Assembly: GCA_027076325.1 (NCBI GenBank) | Contig: JALTJZ010000011.1 | Coordinates: 141,848 to 205,847, forward strand | Length of the DNA stretch: 64,000 nt | Direction of reading: 5' to 3' | DNA from: Chromatiales bacterium | GTDB taxonomy: Bacteria; Pseudomonadota; Gammaproteobacteria; UBA6429; Thiohalophilaceae | The notes under the pieces: model-generated | What the model saw: the letters and a program-made list of their open reading frames with translations, nothing else | Databases searched by the model: none | What the model was told of the DNA's origin: nothing | Program-made: the position numbers and the translations under genes | Shown: piece after piece, positions 8,935-17,999 of the stretch | How positions within the stretch are numbered: position 1 is the first letter of the stretch | Layout: every line of letters begins with the position of its first letter

Positions 8935-10170
8935 TTAGTGACAGTAATTATCCTTGCTATCAAGTATATGGGTTCCCCATGGATAGAGCCCAACATTCGA
9001 TATGCGAGTCACTTTTTCTGTTTTTCCTTCAATAACATAGACAGAATGATCGGTAGAACTCGCCAAATAAACTTTCTCACCCGCAGTATCTGTGGTGGCT
9101 GTTTCTATTTGTAAGTTATTACCAATTTTAATTCGTCCAGCAGGCGTAAGACTTTCCATATCGTAAACATAAACAAACCCGGTGCTAGAACTGATTACGA
9201 AGGCTTTACCGCCAGCAAAATTAATTCCCATCATGTCAGGGCCAGAATCAAAGGTGGCTGCAACGACATTTTTCTTGAGGTCGATAATTGAAATTGATTC
9301 ATCACCATTATTGGCTGAAACACCGTAACGTCCATCATGGTTCATATATAAACGCCATGGATCAGCGCCAACACGAATCTGTTTAATTACTTTGTCTGTA
9401 CGCGCATCAATTACACTAACAAGACCTAAGTCACCGTCAGCCGCATAAAGGTAACGACCATCATTACTGATACTTACATTTGAGATACCTTTAATATCAC
9501 CCAAGTAACGTTGCGGATCAAGCGAAGCTATCGCAGGTACATCGCCGACATGAATTTTTTTCAATAACTCATGTCGAGTAACATCAATAACACCTACCCA
9601 GTGAGCGCCATAGTTACCTATATAAGCTTTAGTACCATCGGGTGTAAAAGTAATATTAAGTGGCTCGGCAAAACCTTTAATGCGTTTAATTTCTGTCATT
9701 GAAGCCATATCGATAACTGAAATTGAATCACTATCAGGATTACCTTGGTAGTAGTAACGCCCATCAGGTGTCATCGCTAAATGTTCTGGCGCAAAGTCGA
9801 TAGGGATTTCTTTCACTAAGGTCAGTGTAGCGACATCAATGACATAGGCTTTACTCGAACGAGTACCGCCGGTGACAACCCAGCGCCCATCAGGAGACAT
9901 CATCGCCATGTGAGGGTTAACATTTTTACCAAGAAAGACACTACCAATAAGTTTGTTTGTTTTAATGTCCAAAAAAGCAATATCGTTAGAGTCACGGTTA
10001 ACTACAATCACAACAGAAGAGGGATCGGTGATTTTAATTTCTTTACCCTTGGTTTTAGCGTCTTGCTGGTGACCACCTGTAGCAAATACACTTGTGTTAA
10101 GGCTCAATAAAGCAACTAAAACGGTTGAGAGTAAACCTGCTGTTTTTATAAAATTTTTGAATGTTTTCAT
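8935..10170 (-). CDS. Periplasmic YVTN-type beta-propeller protein
   Basis: A 411-residue exported protein with a signal peptide (about residues 10-30, ending SVFA). It has repeated blades of the 40-residue YVTN/surface-layer type, seen as recurrent (I/V)xVID, SPDGR/TPDGR and YVASS-like motifs throughout. Such propellers serve as binding or scaffold modules; the ligand here is unknown. GGAGT precedes the ATG. It lies between the porin and the RND adaptor, so a role in periplasmic metal or substrate handling for the pump is inferred. A weak relation to cytochrome d1-like propellers is possible, but no haem-binding CXXCH is present. Confidence 0.85.
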   Translation of the reverse strand: MKTFKNFIKTAGLLSTVLVALLSLNTSVFATGGHQQDAKTKGKEIKITDPSSVVIVVNRDSNDIAFLDIKTNKLIGSVFLGKNVNPHMAMMSPDGRWVVTGGTRSSKAYVIDVATLTLVKEIPIDFAPEHLAMTPDGRYYYQGNPDSDSISVIDMASMTEIKRIKGFAEPLNITFTPDGTKAYIGNYGAHWVGVIDVTRHELLKKIHVGDVPAIASLDPQRYLGDIKGISNVSISNDGRYLYAADGDLGLVSVIDARTDKVIKQIRVGADPWRLYMNHDGRYGVSANNGDESISIIDLKKNVVAATFDSGPDMMGINFAGGKAFVISSSTGFVYVYDMESLTPAGRIKIGNNLQIETATTDTAGEKVYLASSTDHSVYVIEGKTEKVTRISNVGLYPWGTHILDSKDNYCH

Positions 10171-10184
10171 TTTTTACTCCGAAT

Positions 10185-11531
10185 CTAGAAACTGGATTGT
10201 AAGCGCATGCCAGAGATCACATAAGAATCTACTACATTAGTGCTGCGATGCTCTTCAAGTAAGGTGATATTAAATGTTAGCTGTAATTTTTCAGTTAGAA
10301 CTAATTTATAATAGCTTTCAATTAATTTTTCAGCCTTATTACCTGTCTCGCGACTTTCAGCATAACCAACACCAAAGATATCTTGTGGGTTAAAACCTAA
10401 GCCAGCATCAAACTGCATACCTGCGCTGTAATATTTATTTTTTTGGTTGTTTGAATTATTTGTAACGCCATATCGAGCAAACAAAGTCATACCTGGAGAT
10501 ACGCGCTGGTCAAAACTAAGACCTTGGGCTGTACTATTTCCGCCGGTGTTATCTTGTCTATACCAAACACGATAATTTCCTTCGCCAAGTTGAAATAGAT
10601 TAGTTTTATAACCTGCTTCTGCTAACAAGAATAAGGAATCGGATAAGTTTTTTGCTTTGCTGCTGCTTTGTTGGTAACCAATTTTAAAATTAAACTTACT
10701 TTTAGGGTCGTAAGTTAGTGCCATACCTGCACCATTTTCACTTAAGCCTAATGCTGGATTATTAACTAAAGCATCACTAAGAAACTGAGATGTTTCATCA
10801 TTAGCTGCGGCATTAGAGTCAAAATAATTGGTTAAGTCAACACGACCCATTACGAAAGATAATTTTTGATCCCACAGTTCAGACATAACCCAAGCTTCAC
10901 GCAGGCTTAAATCATTTTGGTTAACAAGGCGTGCAGAATAACCATTCATTAAGGTTAAACCGTCAATGTCATTATTAGGTGGCGTACCACTTAGACCAAC
11001 AATATCTGCAAAAAATATGGTGTATTGCGCGAGTCCAGCACTAAAATATAAGTCTGTTGATGCGAGTTGATAAAACTTGCGATCAGCCTTTTTGTTCATA
11101 CCTTTTGGTTGATTAACATTTTGTAAAATGATTGCCGCATCGACACCTAAGCGCACTTGGTTGCTGGCCGCATCTTCTAATGCTTCTCCAATTTTTTCAT
11201 TGATTGTCTGACGACGGTAAACTCTTTCACGTTGGTAAGTGGTAACCGCTCGACTATTTGGCACGGGGGTATCGTGCTCAAGACCATTTTCATCAATGTA
11301 AACTTGAATCTTTTTTACACGAGTTTCTGGGTCAGATAATACGGTTGAGCTTTCAAGGTCAATAATTCGAGTTTCAAGCTGTTTGATTTTTTTTAAAAGA
11401 ACACTGGCGCTTTCGTCTGCAGTTTGAGCCGCAATAGGTAAGCTCATGCTAAAAAGCGTAGCACCAATTAAAATATAATCTCGAATATTATATTGTTTTG
11501 TCTCAAGTTGGGTTTTATGTTGATAAAACAC
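10185..11531 (-). CDS. Outer-membrane porin-like protein with N-terminal coiled coil
   Basis: 448 residues. A GTG start is supported by GGAGAAG about 6 nt upstream. After a signal peptide (about 20-36, ending PIAAQ) comes a short heptad-like segment (LLKKIKQLETRIIDLESS). The rest is an alternating hydrophobic beta-strand pattern rich in Gly/Asn/Tyr and ending in Phe (RLQSSF), as expected for an outer-membrane barrel. The layout resembles trimeric porins of the OprB/Omp-alpha kind, but exact family assignment is uncertain. It is the first gene of the four-gene cluster and may stand in place of a classical outer-membrane factor. Confidence 0.75.
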   Translation of the reverse strand: MFYQHKTQLETKQYNIRDYILIGATLFSMSLPIAAQTADESASVLLKKIKQLETRIIDLESSTVLSDPETRVKKIQVYIDENGLEHDTPVPNSRAVTTYQRERVYRRQTINEKIGEALEDAASNQVRLGVDAAIILQNVNQPKGMNKKADRKFYQLASTDLYFSAGLAQYTIFFADIVGLSGTPPNNDIDGLTLMNGYSARLVNQNDLSLREAWVMSELWDQKLSFVMGRVDLTNYFDSNAAANDETSQFLSDALVNNPALGLSENGAGMALTYDPKSKFNFKIGYQQSSSKAKNLSDSLFLLAEAGYKTNLFQLGEGNYRVWYRQDNTGGNSTAQGLSFDQRVSPGMTLFARYGVTNNSNNQKNKYYSAGMQFDAGLGFNPQDIFGVGYAESRETGNKAEKLIESYYKLVLTEKLQLTFNITLLEEHRSTNVVDSYVISGMRLQSSF

Positions 11532-11930
11532 GTTTTCTTCTCCATATAATATAGCTAAAAAGTTAGTTTATATGTGAAAAAAGAGGGAGAGAAAAAGCGG
11601 CCAAACCAAATGAAAGAGTTTTAGAGTACAACGGCCTGCTATATAGCCCCACGCTATCTCACAGTATTTAGTTCTTAGGCCGGTATACGGACTCATAATG
11701 TATATGTATATATATCTTTGTATCGCCTTCCCATGAAAAACACAGTGGCTAGAAATAAATCCTGATACGAAGAAACATTATTTACCGTTGCGTGGGCAGT
11801 ACTGGGATTGTAATAAATACTCACCAGTTTCCCGTTTAACAACAAGTTGCACCTGAAAACAGGCTGCATAATAATTAGGCAGCGCAAGATTGTCAATGTA
11901 ACGTTAAACCTATAAATAGCGGGTAAATAG
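11532..11930. other. AT-rich intergenic region upstream of the porin operon
   Basis: About 400 bp without a credible gene. It should contain the minus-strand promoter of the porin-propeller-adaptor-pump operon. A TA-rich stretch lies near 11698-11720, but no convincing -35/-10 pair or operator was picked out. Confidence 0.5.
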
Positions 11931-11995
11931 TTAGCCCCCCTGAAAAATATTTAACGCCTTAAAAATAAAGAAAAAAGGGCCAAAAGAGTAAAGAT

Positions 11996-12039
11996 AGTTT
12001 GCAAGAAAACAAGCGAATACGCTCAAAATCTTGCAAACT
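11996..12039. repeat. 10-bp inverted repeat inside the IS5-family remnant
   Basis: AGTTTGCAAG (11996-12005) and CTTGCAAACT (12030-12039) form a perfect inverted repeat around a 24-nt loop. It lies just before the surviving transposase reading frame, where the N-terminal coding region should be. It may mark the deletion junction or an inserted palindrome. Confidence 0.5.
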
Positions 12040-12074
12040 ATGAAACCTAAATAGGCGATAAACTCGAATCCTTA

Positions 12075-13031
12075 TTGGAAGAAATACTCAGCGTTGTGAT
12101 AGAAACGAAAACACTGAAACACCACGCGCTTAAACATGTCAACGTGGACACCACGGTACAAGAAAAAGCCATCGCCTTTCCAACCGATGCGAGGCTATAT
12201 AATAAAATGCGAGTCACGTTAGTGCGCGAAGCGCACAAACGCCACATCCCTTTACGTCAAAGCTATAAAAAGGTCGGTCAAAAAGTATTCATCATGCAAG
12301 GGCGTTATGCCAGTGCCAAGCAAATGAAACGTGCGGCTAAACAAACCCGAAAACTTAAAACCTATTTAGGTCGCCTAACACGCGATATTCAGCGTAAAGC
12401 CCCAACAATGGACGATGAATTAAAAATACTCATTGAACGCTCGATACGGCTATTAAAGCAACAACGTCACGATAAAAATAAACTTTACAGTGTGCATGAA
12501 CCCGATGTGCGCTGCATTGCAAAAGGTAAAATACACAAACCTTATGAGTTTGGCTCTAAGGCTTCGTTTGTTACCACCTCAAAAGATAATTGGGTGGTCT
12601 CAGCACAAAGTCTCGATAATCCTTATGATGGCCACACACTAGAAAATGCACTGGCACATGTTAATGCATTAACGGGGATCACCCCACAACATGCTTATTG
12701 CGATATGGGTTACCGAGGTCATGGAATAAAAGAGAATACACAGACACATTTGGTCGGGAAAATCCCCAAACGCGCCACTAAAGCACTGCGCAAGTGGATG
12801 AAACGGCGAGCGACTATCAAACCTATCATTGGCCATTTAAAATCAGACTATCGTTTAAACCGACATTACTTAAAAGGCAAAGCCGGCGATAGAGCCAATG
12901 TTGTATTAGCTGGCGCTGCGTACAATATGGACAAGCTATTGGCCCGGTTTTATTGGTTTCGATATTTTAAAGCCCTATTAAGTGATTTAATGTTCACAAT
13001 GATAATGAATTTGAAAATGTCGGCTGTTTGA
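12075..13031 (+). pseudogene. IS5-family transposase, N-terminally truncated
   Basis: 318 residues covering the C-terminal two thirds of an IS5-family DDE transposase. The first Asp is in VDTTVQEK and the second in CDMGYRGH. At the expected third catalytic position, where relatives read IEPxIGH, this copy reads TIKPIIGH, so Glu is replaced by Lys (an AAA codon). About 120-150 N-terminal residues are missing, with stop codons just upstream. Truncation plus loss of the Glu should make it inactive. Confidence 0.8.
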
Positions 13032-13206
13032 TTGGGTAATCTTCAGGGACGACTAATTAGCGTCCAAAAGTCAAGAAATTATAGGATTGGCCGACTATAA
13101 ATAAGGTGTAAATACGAGAAACAGGCTTAATGGCTGACGATACTGAAAAAAATGAAGAAAGGAGCCATCAGGGTCAAGTCCTGACGGATCCCCACAAAAT
13201 TTCTCA

Positions 13207-14376
13207 TCATTCACTATTATTAACAAATTTCCTAAGCGTGTCATTTATTTCTCTACGCGTTAATAAATCTATGCAGGAAAAAAGGATCTGCCAACCTAAA
13301 TAAATATTCGATAAAACATCGCGATGTTTAATGGTGTTGGCTTGAAACGGATAATGCCGTTTATTTTCTTTCGCACACTGACCAATAAACCATAATCCAA
13401 TACTTGCAATATAAATGATGAGTAATAAAATATTTAACCGTTCGATATTTCGTGTGCCCGTATCATTAAAACTAAACCCCACTCGTTGATTTTTTGTGTC
13501 ACGAAAACTATTTTCTATTTGTGTTCGTTTACCATAAAGTTTAATAATAATGTTTGCAGGACTGTTCATCGATGATGCAATCAACCAGGGTTCTCTCCCT
13601 CGCTTAGCACATTTTATACTGGTGGATTGTCGGCACGTCTTACCCAGCAAGGTTTTCTTTTTACGTCCTTTCGGTTCTTTTTTATAAATATAAAAATAAC
13701 ACGTTAAGGGATTCGATCTTGCTAATAGCACTTGTCCAAGTTGCTTCGATTTACCCGTTGCTTTGGCATGAAGTGTCGTAATTCGTTGCCAGCAGGTTGT
13801 ATTTAAAGCTTGATAGAGCGTGTTATGTCGCACACGGCCTATCCAATGCCAGTGATGTGCTTCCACTTGATTGAACCAACTATTTCGAAAACCGGCATCG
13901 GTTATTATTGTTGGTTGACAATCGGGCGGCAAAATAATTTTAAGCGTGTTTAAAAAAGCTTTATGAACTTTAACATTCGCGTTTTTAGAATCAGGGTGAC
14001 ATTCTTCGTATAAAGTGATGGCTCGACCTTTAGTGGCAATAGAGGCGCGAAGAAAATAATAATAACTGCCTTCGGCAAGCGGTGACCAATCAACAATGAT
14101 GTGCGGTGTTTTTTGTTTACCGATTAATTTTCTTGAAAGTTGTTTGTATATTTCGATTCGCTCTTCTTGTAGATGTTGGTTGCCTAAAAGACGATCCACT
14201 TTTTTAATTTTATGTTTTATTGCTGTGGAAGAAGGAAGTCGTCTGCCTAATCCCGTTAATGTGACGTATTGCGTTTGCATGGCTGTTTCGACAATATCAA
14301 ATAAGCTGGCTAATCTTTTTTTATGGATTGAGGCGGTTTTTTGAAGCTGTTTATGTAATAATTTTACAACATGCAT
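13207..14376 (-). CDS. IS4-family (IS10 group) transposase
   Basis: 389 residues, full length, clearly related to IS10 transposase (GRRLPSSTAIKHKIKKVDRLLGN region, residues about 45-67). The catalytic residues are all present: Asp in IIVDWS, Asp in IITDAGF, and Glu in the family signature Y-x2-R-x3-E-x6-K (YGKRTQIENSFRDTK). AGGAAG lies 5 nt before the ATG. The start codon sits in one arm of a 13-bp inverted repeat that could block translation of read-through transcripts. The gene appears intact and potentially active. Confidence 0.93.
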   Translation of the reverse strand: MHVVKLLHKQLQKTASIHKKRLASLFDIVETAMQTQYVTLTGLGRRLPSSTAIKHKIKKVDRLLGNQHLQEERIEIYKQLSRKLIGKQKTPHIIVDWSPLAEGSYYYFLRASIATKGRAITLYEECHPDSKNANVKVHKAFLNTLKIILPPDCQPTIITDAGFRNSWFNQVEAHHWHWIGRVRHNTLYQALNTTCWQRITTLHAKATGKSKQLGQVLLARSNPLTCYFYIYKKEPKGRKKKTLLGKTCRQSTSIKCAKRGREPWLIASSMNSPANIIIKLYGKRTQIENSFRDTKNQRVGFSFNDTGTRNIERLNILLLIIYIASIGLWFIGQCAKENKRHYPFQANTIKHRDVLSNIYLGWQILFSCIDLLTRREINDTLRKFVNNSE

Positions 14377-14445
14377 GGTGTCTTCCTTTGTGGCTTTTTT
14401 ATGGTTTGGTTGCTTTAAATAAGATCACAATTCACCATGCATGTT
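14368..14445 (-). promoter_or_regulatory. Inverted repeat sequestering the transposase start codon
   Basis: AACATGCATGGTG (14368-14380) and CACCATGCATGTT (14433-14445) are a perfect 13-bp inverted pair separated by 52 bp. The transposase ATG (14374-14376, minus strand) is inside the inner arm. Transcripts entering from outside would fold and hide the start, while a transcript begun in the loop would not. This matches the known IS10/IS50 protection against impinging transcription; the mechanism here is inferred. Confidence 0.7.
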
Positions 14446-14609
14446 CAACTTAATTTGCTATCTTTTTGTTTTTGTTGCTTTATTTTGAAATTTTTGTGAT
14501 GTAGCTAACCTTTTGTAATCACAGCCTTGCTGTATCTGGACTGAAAATGTCTTTTAGCCCTGCCCAACAAAAGAATAATCAAGGGGGGAGATGCATGGGC
14601 GAAACACAC

Positions 14610-14638
14610 TGTTAGTCCGCCCGCAGTAAGGCTATAAT
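14610..14638 (+). promoter_or_regulatory. Candidate argS promoter
   Basis: A perfect TATAAT at 14633-14638 lies 17 bp after a weak -35 (TGTTAG, 14610-14615) and 45 bp before the argS ATG. No clear Shine-Dalgarno precedes that ATG. Confidence 0.5.
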
Positions 14639-14683
14639 GCACACCTTAATCAACTACCTGACTCCTTATAATATATCCCGTAT

Positions 14684-16438
14684 ATGAAAACCGAAATCAG
14701 CCAATTATTGCAACAAGCCGTTGAACATTTACAGGCACAGGGTACCTTACCTGCCGATTTAGCGCTTAATATCCGCCTGGAAAATACTCGCGACCCGGCG
14801 CACGGCGATTTGGCCTGTAATCTGGCGATGATGTTAGCCAAGCCCGCTAAAGCCAAACCCCGTGATATTGCCGAAGCGATTGTTGCGGCCTTGCCAACGT
14901 CCGACTTAGTCAACAAAGTTGAAATAGCCGGCCCCGGGTTTATTAATTTTTATTTAAACGCCAGCGTCACCGCGTCTGTCGTTAAACAAATTTTAGAGGC
15001 AGGCGAGACTTACGGCCAGTGCACGCAAGGCGATGGTAAAAAAGTACAGATCGAATTTGTATCAGCCAACCCGACCGGCCCACTGCATGTCGGCCATGGC
15101 CGCGGTGCAGCTTACGGCGCCACCTTGTCCAATCTTTTATCTACCGTAGGTTATCAGGTACACCGTGAATATTATGTCAACGATGCCGGTCGACAAATGG
15201 ATATTCTCTGCGCCAGTGTCTGGTTACGTTATTTAGAACTGTGTGGCGAAGAATTTGAGTTTCCTGCCAACGGCTATAAAGGCGATTACATCTGGGATAT
15301 TGCCGCCACCTTGCACCGCGAAAACGGCGACAAGTTCAGGCACAGTTGGCCCATAGCCGAAAAACTCCCTAAAGACGAGCCGCAAGGCGGCGATAAAGAA
15401 GAATACATTGATGCGATTATTGATCATGCCAAAATACTACTGACCAATGATTACCGTTTTATTTTTGACCTCAGCCTAAATTATATTCTTGCTGATATTA
15501 AAGATGACCTTGAACACTTTGACGTTGAATTTGACGAATGGTTTTCTGAACGCAGCCTGATGGACAGTGAGTCTATCCAAACCGCACTGGCTCTTTTAGA
15601 AAAAAATGATCATGTGTATGAAAAAGGCGGCGCAAAATGGTTTCGCTCTACCCACTTCGGTGACGAAAAAGATCGTGTAGTGGTACGCGACAATGGCCAG
15701 ACCACCTACTTTGCCTCCGATATTGCTTATCACTTAAATAAATTCGAACGTGGCTTTGAAACCGTTATTGATATCTGGGGCGCCGATCACCACGGCTATG
15801 TACCACGAGTAAAAGCTGGCATTACGGCAATGGAACAGGATGCGAACAAATTAAAGGTCTTGCTGGTTCAGTTTGCAGTACTGTATCGCGGTGGTGAAAA
15901 AGTGCCCATGTCAACCCGTTCCGGGCAGTTCGTTACCTTGCGTGAATTGCGCAAGGAAGTGGGTAGTGATGCCGCACGTTTCTTTTATGTGATGCGCAAA
16001 TGTGAACAGCACCTGGATTTTGATCTTGACCTGGCCAAATCACAAAGTAACGACAACCCGGTTTACTATATTCAATACGCCCATGCGCGTGTTTGTAGCG
16101 TGTTCCGGCAGCTCGAAGAAAAGAAACTGCAATATGATGAAACGGCCGGGATTAAAAATATAAGCCGGTTAGCTGAACCCCATGAGCAATCGCTGATAAC
16201 CAAACTAGGGCGCTATACCGAAATGATTCAGAGCGCCGCTAAACAATATGAGCCTCATCAAATTGCCTACTACCTGCGGGAACTGGCAAATGCATTCCAC
16301 AGCTATTATAACGCCCATCAATTTATTGTGGATGATGAAAATATCCGTCAGGCTCGCTTTGCCTTAATTAGTGCGACCCGTCAGGTTATTGCCAACGGCC
16401 TAAAAATCCTGGGCGTGTCGGCACCGGATAAAATGTAA
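14684..16438 (+). CDS. argS: Arginyl-tRNA synthetase
   Basis: 584 residues, the normal length for class I ArgRS, which charges tRNA-Arg with arginine in the cytoplasm. It has the N-terminal Add1 domain (about 1-90), the HIGH-type motif HVGHGR within [13 protein letters not shown] (about residues 130-142), a KMSKS-equivalent loop as VPMSTRSG, as usual for many bacterial ArgRS, and the C-terminal anticodon-binding DALR domain (about 465-584, with YAHARVCSV at its start). It is followed by a SPOR-domain gene, a common gammaproteobacterial neighbour. It marks the chromosomal backbone just outside the IS-rich segment. Confidence 0.97.
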   Translation: MKTEISQLLQQAVEHLQAQGTLPADLALNIRLENTRDPAHGDLACNLAMMLAKPAKAKPRDIAEAIVAALPTSDLVNKVEIAGPGFINFYLNASVTASVVKQILEAGETYGQCTQGDGKKVQIEFVSANPTGPLHVGHGRGAAYGATLSNLLSTVGYQVHREYYVNDAGRQMDILCASVWLRYLELCGEEFEFPANGYKGDYIWDIAATLHRENGDKFRHSWPIAEKLPKDEPQGGDKEEYIDAIIDHAKILLTNDYRFIFDLSLNYILADIKDDLEHFDVEFDEWFSERSLMDSESIQTALALLEKNDHVYEKGGAKWFRSTHFGDEKDRVVVRDNGQTTYFASDIAYHLNKFERGFETVIDIWGADHHGYVPRVKAGITAMEQDANKLKVLLVQFAVLYRGGEKVPMSTRSGQFVTLRELRKEVGSDAARFFYVMRKCEQHLDFDLDLAKSQSNDNPVYYIQYAHARVCSVFRQLEEKKLQYDETAGIKNISRLAEPHEQSLITKLGRYTEMIQSAAKQYEPHQIAYYLRELANAFHSYYNAHQFIVDDENIRQARFALISATRQVIANGLKILGVSAPDKM

Positions 16439-16490
16439 CGCTTATATAATTTATCTCATTTAACTTTTAATTTAATGTTACTCTAATACT

Positions 16491-17087
16491 ATGTCACGTG
16501 ATTACGCTAAAACCCCCCGCCCAAAACACCCGAACAGCATCCCCGGTTGGGCCTGGCTGCTTGCCGGTTTAGCGATTGGTTTGTTTGTTGCGCTACTGGT
16601 TTATATTAACGACTTTACTGCCAGCAGTAACAAGTCGGCGGTGAAGGATGCCTTTAGTGAAATTGTTAACACCACAACCGACAATGTTAAACAATTAAAG
16701 AAACAGTCAACCACTATCACAGAGCAAAGTGATTCAAAAAGTACTAAACCCCGTTTTGATTTTTATACGATTTTACCGGAACTTGAAGTGACCGTTCCTG
16801 ATGAAGAGCTACAACAAAAATCAATAACAACCGATAAACAGCAACCCATTGCACCACTGATGCTGCAAGCCGGTTCATTCCGAAAGTTCACTGCTGCCGA
16901 CAAACTAAAAGCAACCCTGGCATTACAAGGCATTAGTGCGCGGATCCAGACCATTACCAAAACCAATGGTGACAAATGGCACCGTGTTCAGGTTGGCCCC
17001 ATTCATGATCTTAATATTTTAAACTCAACACGCCATCGTCTGCGTAAAATGGGTATAGCCAGCATTGTTGTTAAACAAAAAACCTAG
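16491..17087 (+). CDS. FtsN-like SPOR-domain membrane protein
   Basis: 198 residues. A short basic cytoplasmic N-terminus is followed by one transmembrane helix (about 19-40, WAWLLAGLAIGLFVALLVY), a low-complexity periplasmic linker, and a C-terminal SPOR domain (about 122-196, starting MLQAGSFRKF). SPOR domains bind denuded glycan strands at the septum, and this architecture matches FtsN-type division proteins encoded after argS in gammaproteobacteria. It begins 52 bp after argS and ends 3 nt before the metallopeptidase gene, so the three are probably one operon. Confidence 0.85.
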   Translation: MSRDYAKTPRPKHPNSIPGWAWLLAGLAIGLFVALLVYINDFTASSNKSAVKDAFSEIVNTTTDNVKQLKKQSTTITEQSDSKSTKPRFDFYTILPELEVTVPDEELQQKSITTDKQQPIAPLMLQAGSFRKFTAADKLKATLALQGISARIQTITKTNGDKWHRVQVGPIHDLNILNSTRHRLRKMGIASIVVKQKT

Positions 17088-17090
17088 AAT

Positions 17091-17771
17091 ATGCTTTACG
17101 CTATTGCCCTCGTTTTTATTATTATCCTTTTGTATAGCTCGCAATGGTGGGTTAAATACACTCTAAACCGTTACGCCACAACGCTTGACCACCTCCAGGG
17201 AACAGGTGGCGAACTAGCGCGGCACCTGCTTGACCGTTTCGAAATGCAGGATGTTAAAGTTGAAATAGATGACCGAGGCGACCACTATGACCCGGTCGAA
17301 AGAGCAGTCCGGCTCAGTACGAATAATTTCAACAATAAATCACTCACTGCCATTGCCGTTGCTGCTCACGAAGTTGGCCATGCGATTCAACACCACCGCA
17401 AAGAGCCGCTACTTGCATTACGAACCAAACTGGTCAAAGTAGCAATGGTAAGTGAAAAACTAGGATCGCTGGCTTTTATACTAATGCCTATCGTTGTTGG
17501 TGTTACCCGTGTACCACAGTTAAGTTTTATATTAATCGGCGTTGTTATCTTGAGCATGTTCGTTGCTGTTATTGTGCACTTTGTTACCTTGCCCGTGGAG
17601 TGGGATGCCAGCTTTGGCAAGGCGCTGCCGATACTTGAAGAAGGCTATGTACAAACAGATGAGCTGGTTGTGGTTAGAAAAGTGCTGCGTGCTGCGGCGC
17701 TTACTTATGTTGCCGCATCTTTAGCAGGGGTGTTGAATTTATGGCGCTGGTTAGCCTTGCTTCGACGCTAA
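17091..17771 (+). CDS. Membrane zinc metallopeptidase (YugP family)
   Basis: 226 residues. An N-terminal transmembrane helix is followed by a soluble part with the zinc-binding HEVGH motif (AAHEVGHAIQHH, about residues 92-103), then further hydrophobic helices (about 117-162 and 203-223). This is the Zn_peptidase_2 (YugP-like) pattern and length. Substrates of the family are not well defined; membrane quality control is a general inference. It starts 4 nt after the SPOR gene. Confidence 0.88.
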   Translation: MLYAIALVFIIILLYSSQWWVKYTLNRYATTLDHLQGTGGELARHLLDRFEMQDVKVEIDDRGDHYDPVERAVRLSTNNFNNKSLTAIAVAAHEVGHAIQHHRKEPLLALRTKLVKVAMVSEKLGSLAFILMPIVVGVTRVPQLSFILIGVVILSMFVAVIVHFVTLPVEWDASFGKALPILEEGYVQTDELVVVRKVLRAAALTYVAASLAGVLNLWRWLALLRR

Positions 17772-17803
17772 ACTAAGGATAAATTGTAATTGGGGCTCGG
17801 AGT

Positions 17804-17975
17804 CTGAGGTATCCCCACAAAAAAGCGATCAAAAACAATCGCTTAAAAATACAGGCATTAATACTGGCATAAAACGCGGTCATTGCGAAAGAACAACGTG
17901 AGGGCGGCAATCTTAAGTTGATAACCTTTAATGATAAGATTGCCGCGCCAACCCTTACAGTGCAAACCGGAAAGG
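17804..17975. repeat. Truncated copy of an IS10-like MITE
   Basis: It begins CTGAGGTATCCCCAC, close to the IS10-group end at 13181, and stays alignable with the element at 25465-25694 for about 150 bp (shared blocks such as CGCGGTCATTGCGAA and TAACCTTTAATGATAAG). It contains three hairpins: AAGCGAT/ATCGCTT, a perfect 12-bp stem GCGGCAATCTTA (17904-17915) / TAAGATTGCCGC (17935-17946), and AACCCTT/AAGGGTT. The right terminal repeat is not found, so this copy looks truncated at that side. Confidence 0.7.
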
Positions 17976-17999
17976 GTTACCCTGACTGCAAACATTTAA

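Larger units (their letters stand above)
11931..13056 (+). mobile_element. Decayed IS5-family insertion sequence
   Basis: Imperfect terminal inverted repeats flank the transposase fragment: TTAG-CCCCCCTGAA at the left (11931-11944) and, read from the other strand, TTAG-TCGTCCCTGAA at the right (13042-13056). The element is about 1.1 kb and has lost the 5' part of its transposase gene. The boundaries are approximate. Confidence 0.6.
13181..14510 (-). mobile_element. IS10-group (IS4 family) insertion sequence
   Basis: About 1,330 bp, close to the 1,329 bp of IS10. The end beyond the transposase stop reads CTGACGGATCCCCAC (13181-13195) followed by AAAATTTC, very like the IS10 inverted repeat. 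The opposite end is more diverged; on the other strand it contains CACAAAAATTTC at 14488-14499, and the outer boundary near 14510 is approximate. A 9-bp target duplication was not recognised. Confidence 0.75.

Noticed and set aside
11693..11896. 67-codon open frame upstream of the porin operon
   Set aside because: Biased composition, no ribosome site, no family resemblance; more likely promoter DNA.
13172..14519. 9-bp target duplication around the IS10-group element
   Set aside because: The flanking 9-mers do not match, and the start-side terminal repeat is too diverged to fix the boundary.
17904..17975. Integron attC-like site suggested by AAC...GTT arms in the repeat
   Set aside because: The outer core sequences do not fit the attC consensus, there is no cassette array or integrase, and the IS10-like end explains the element better.
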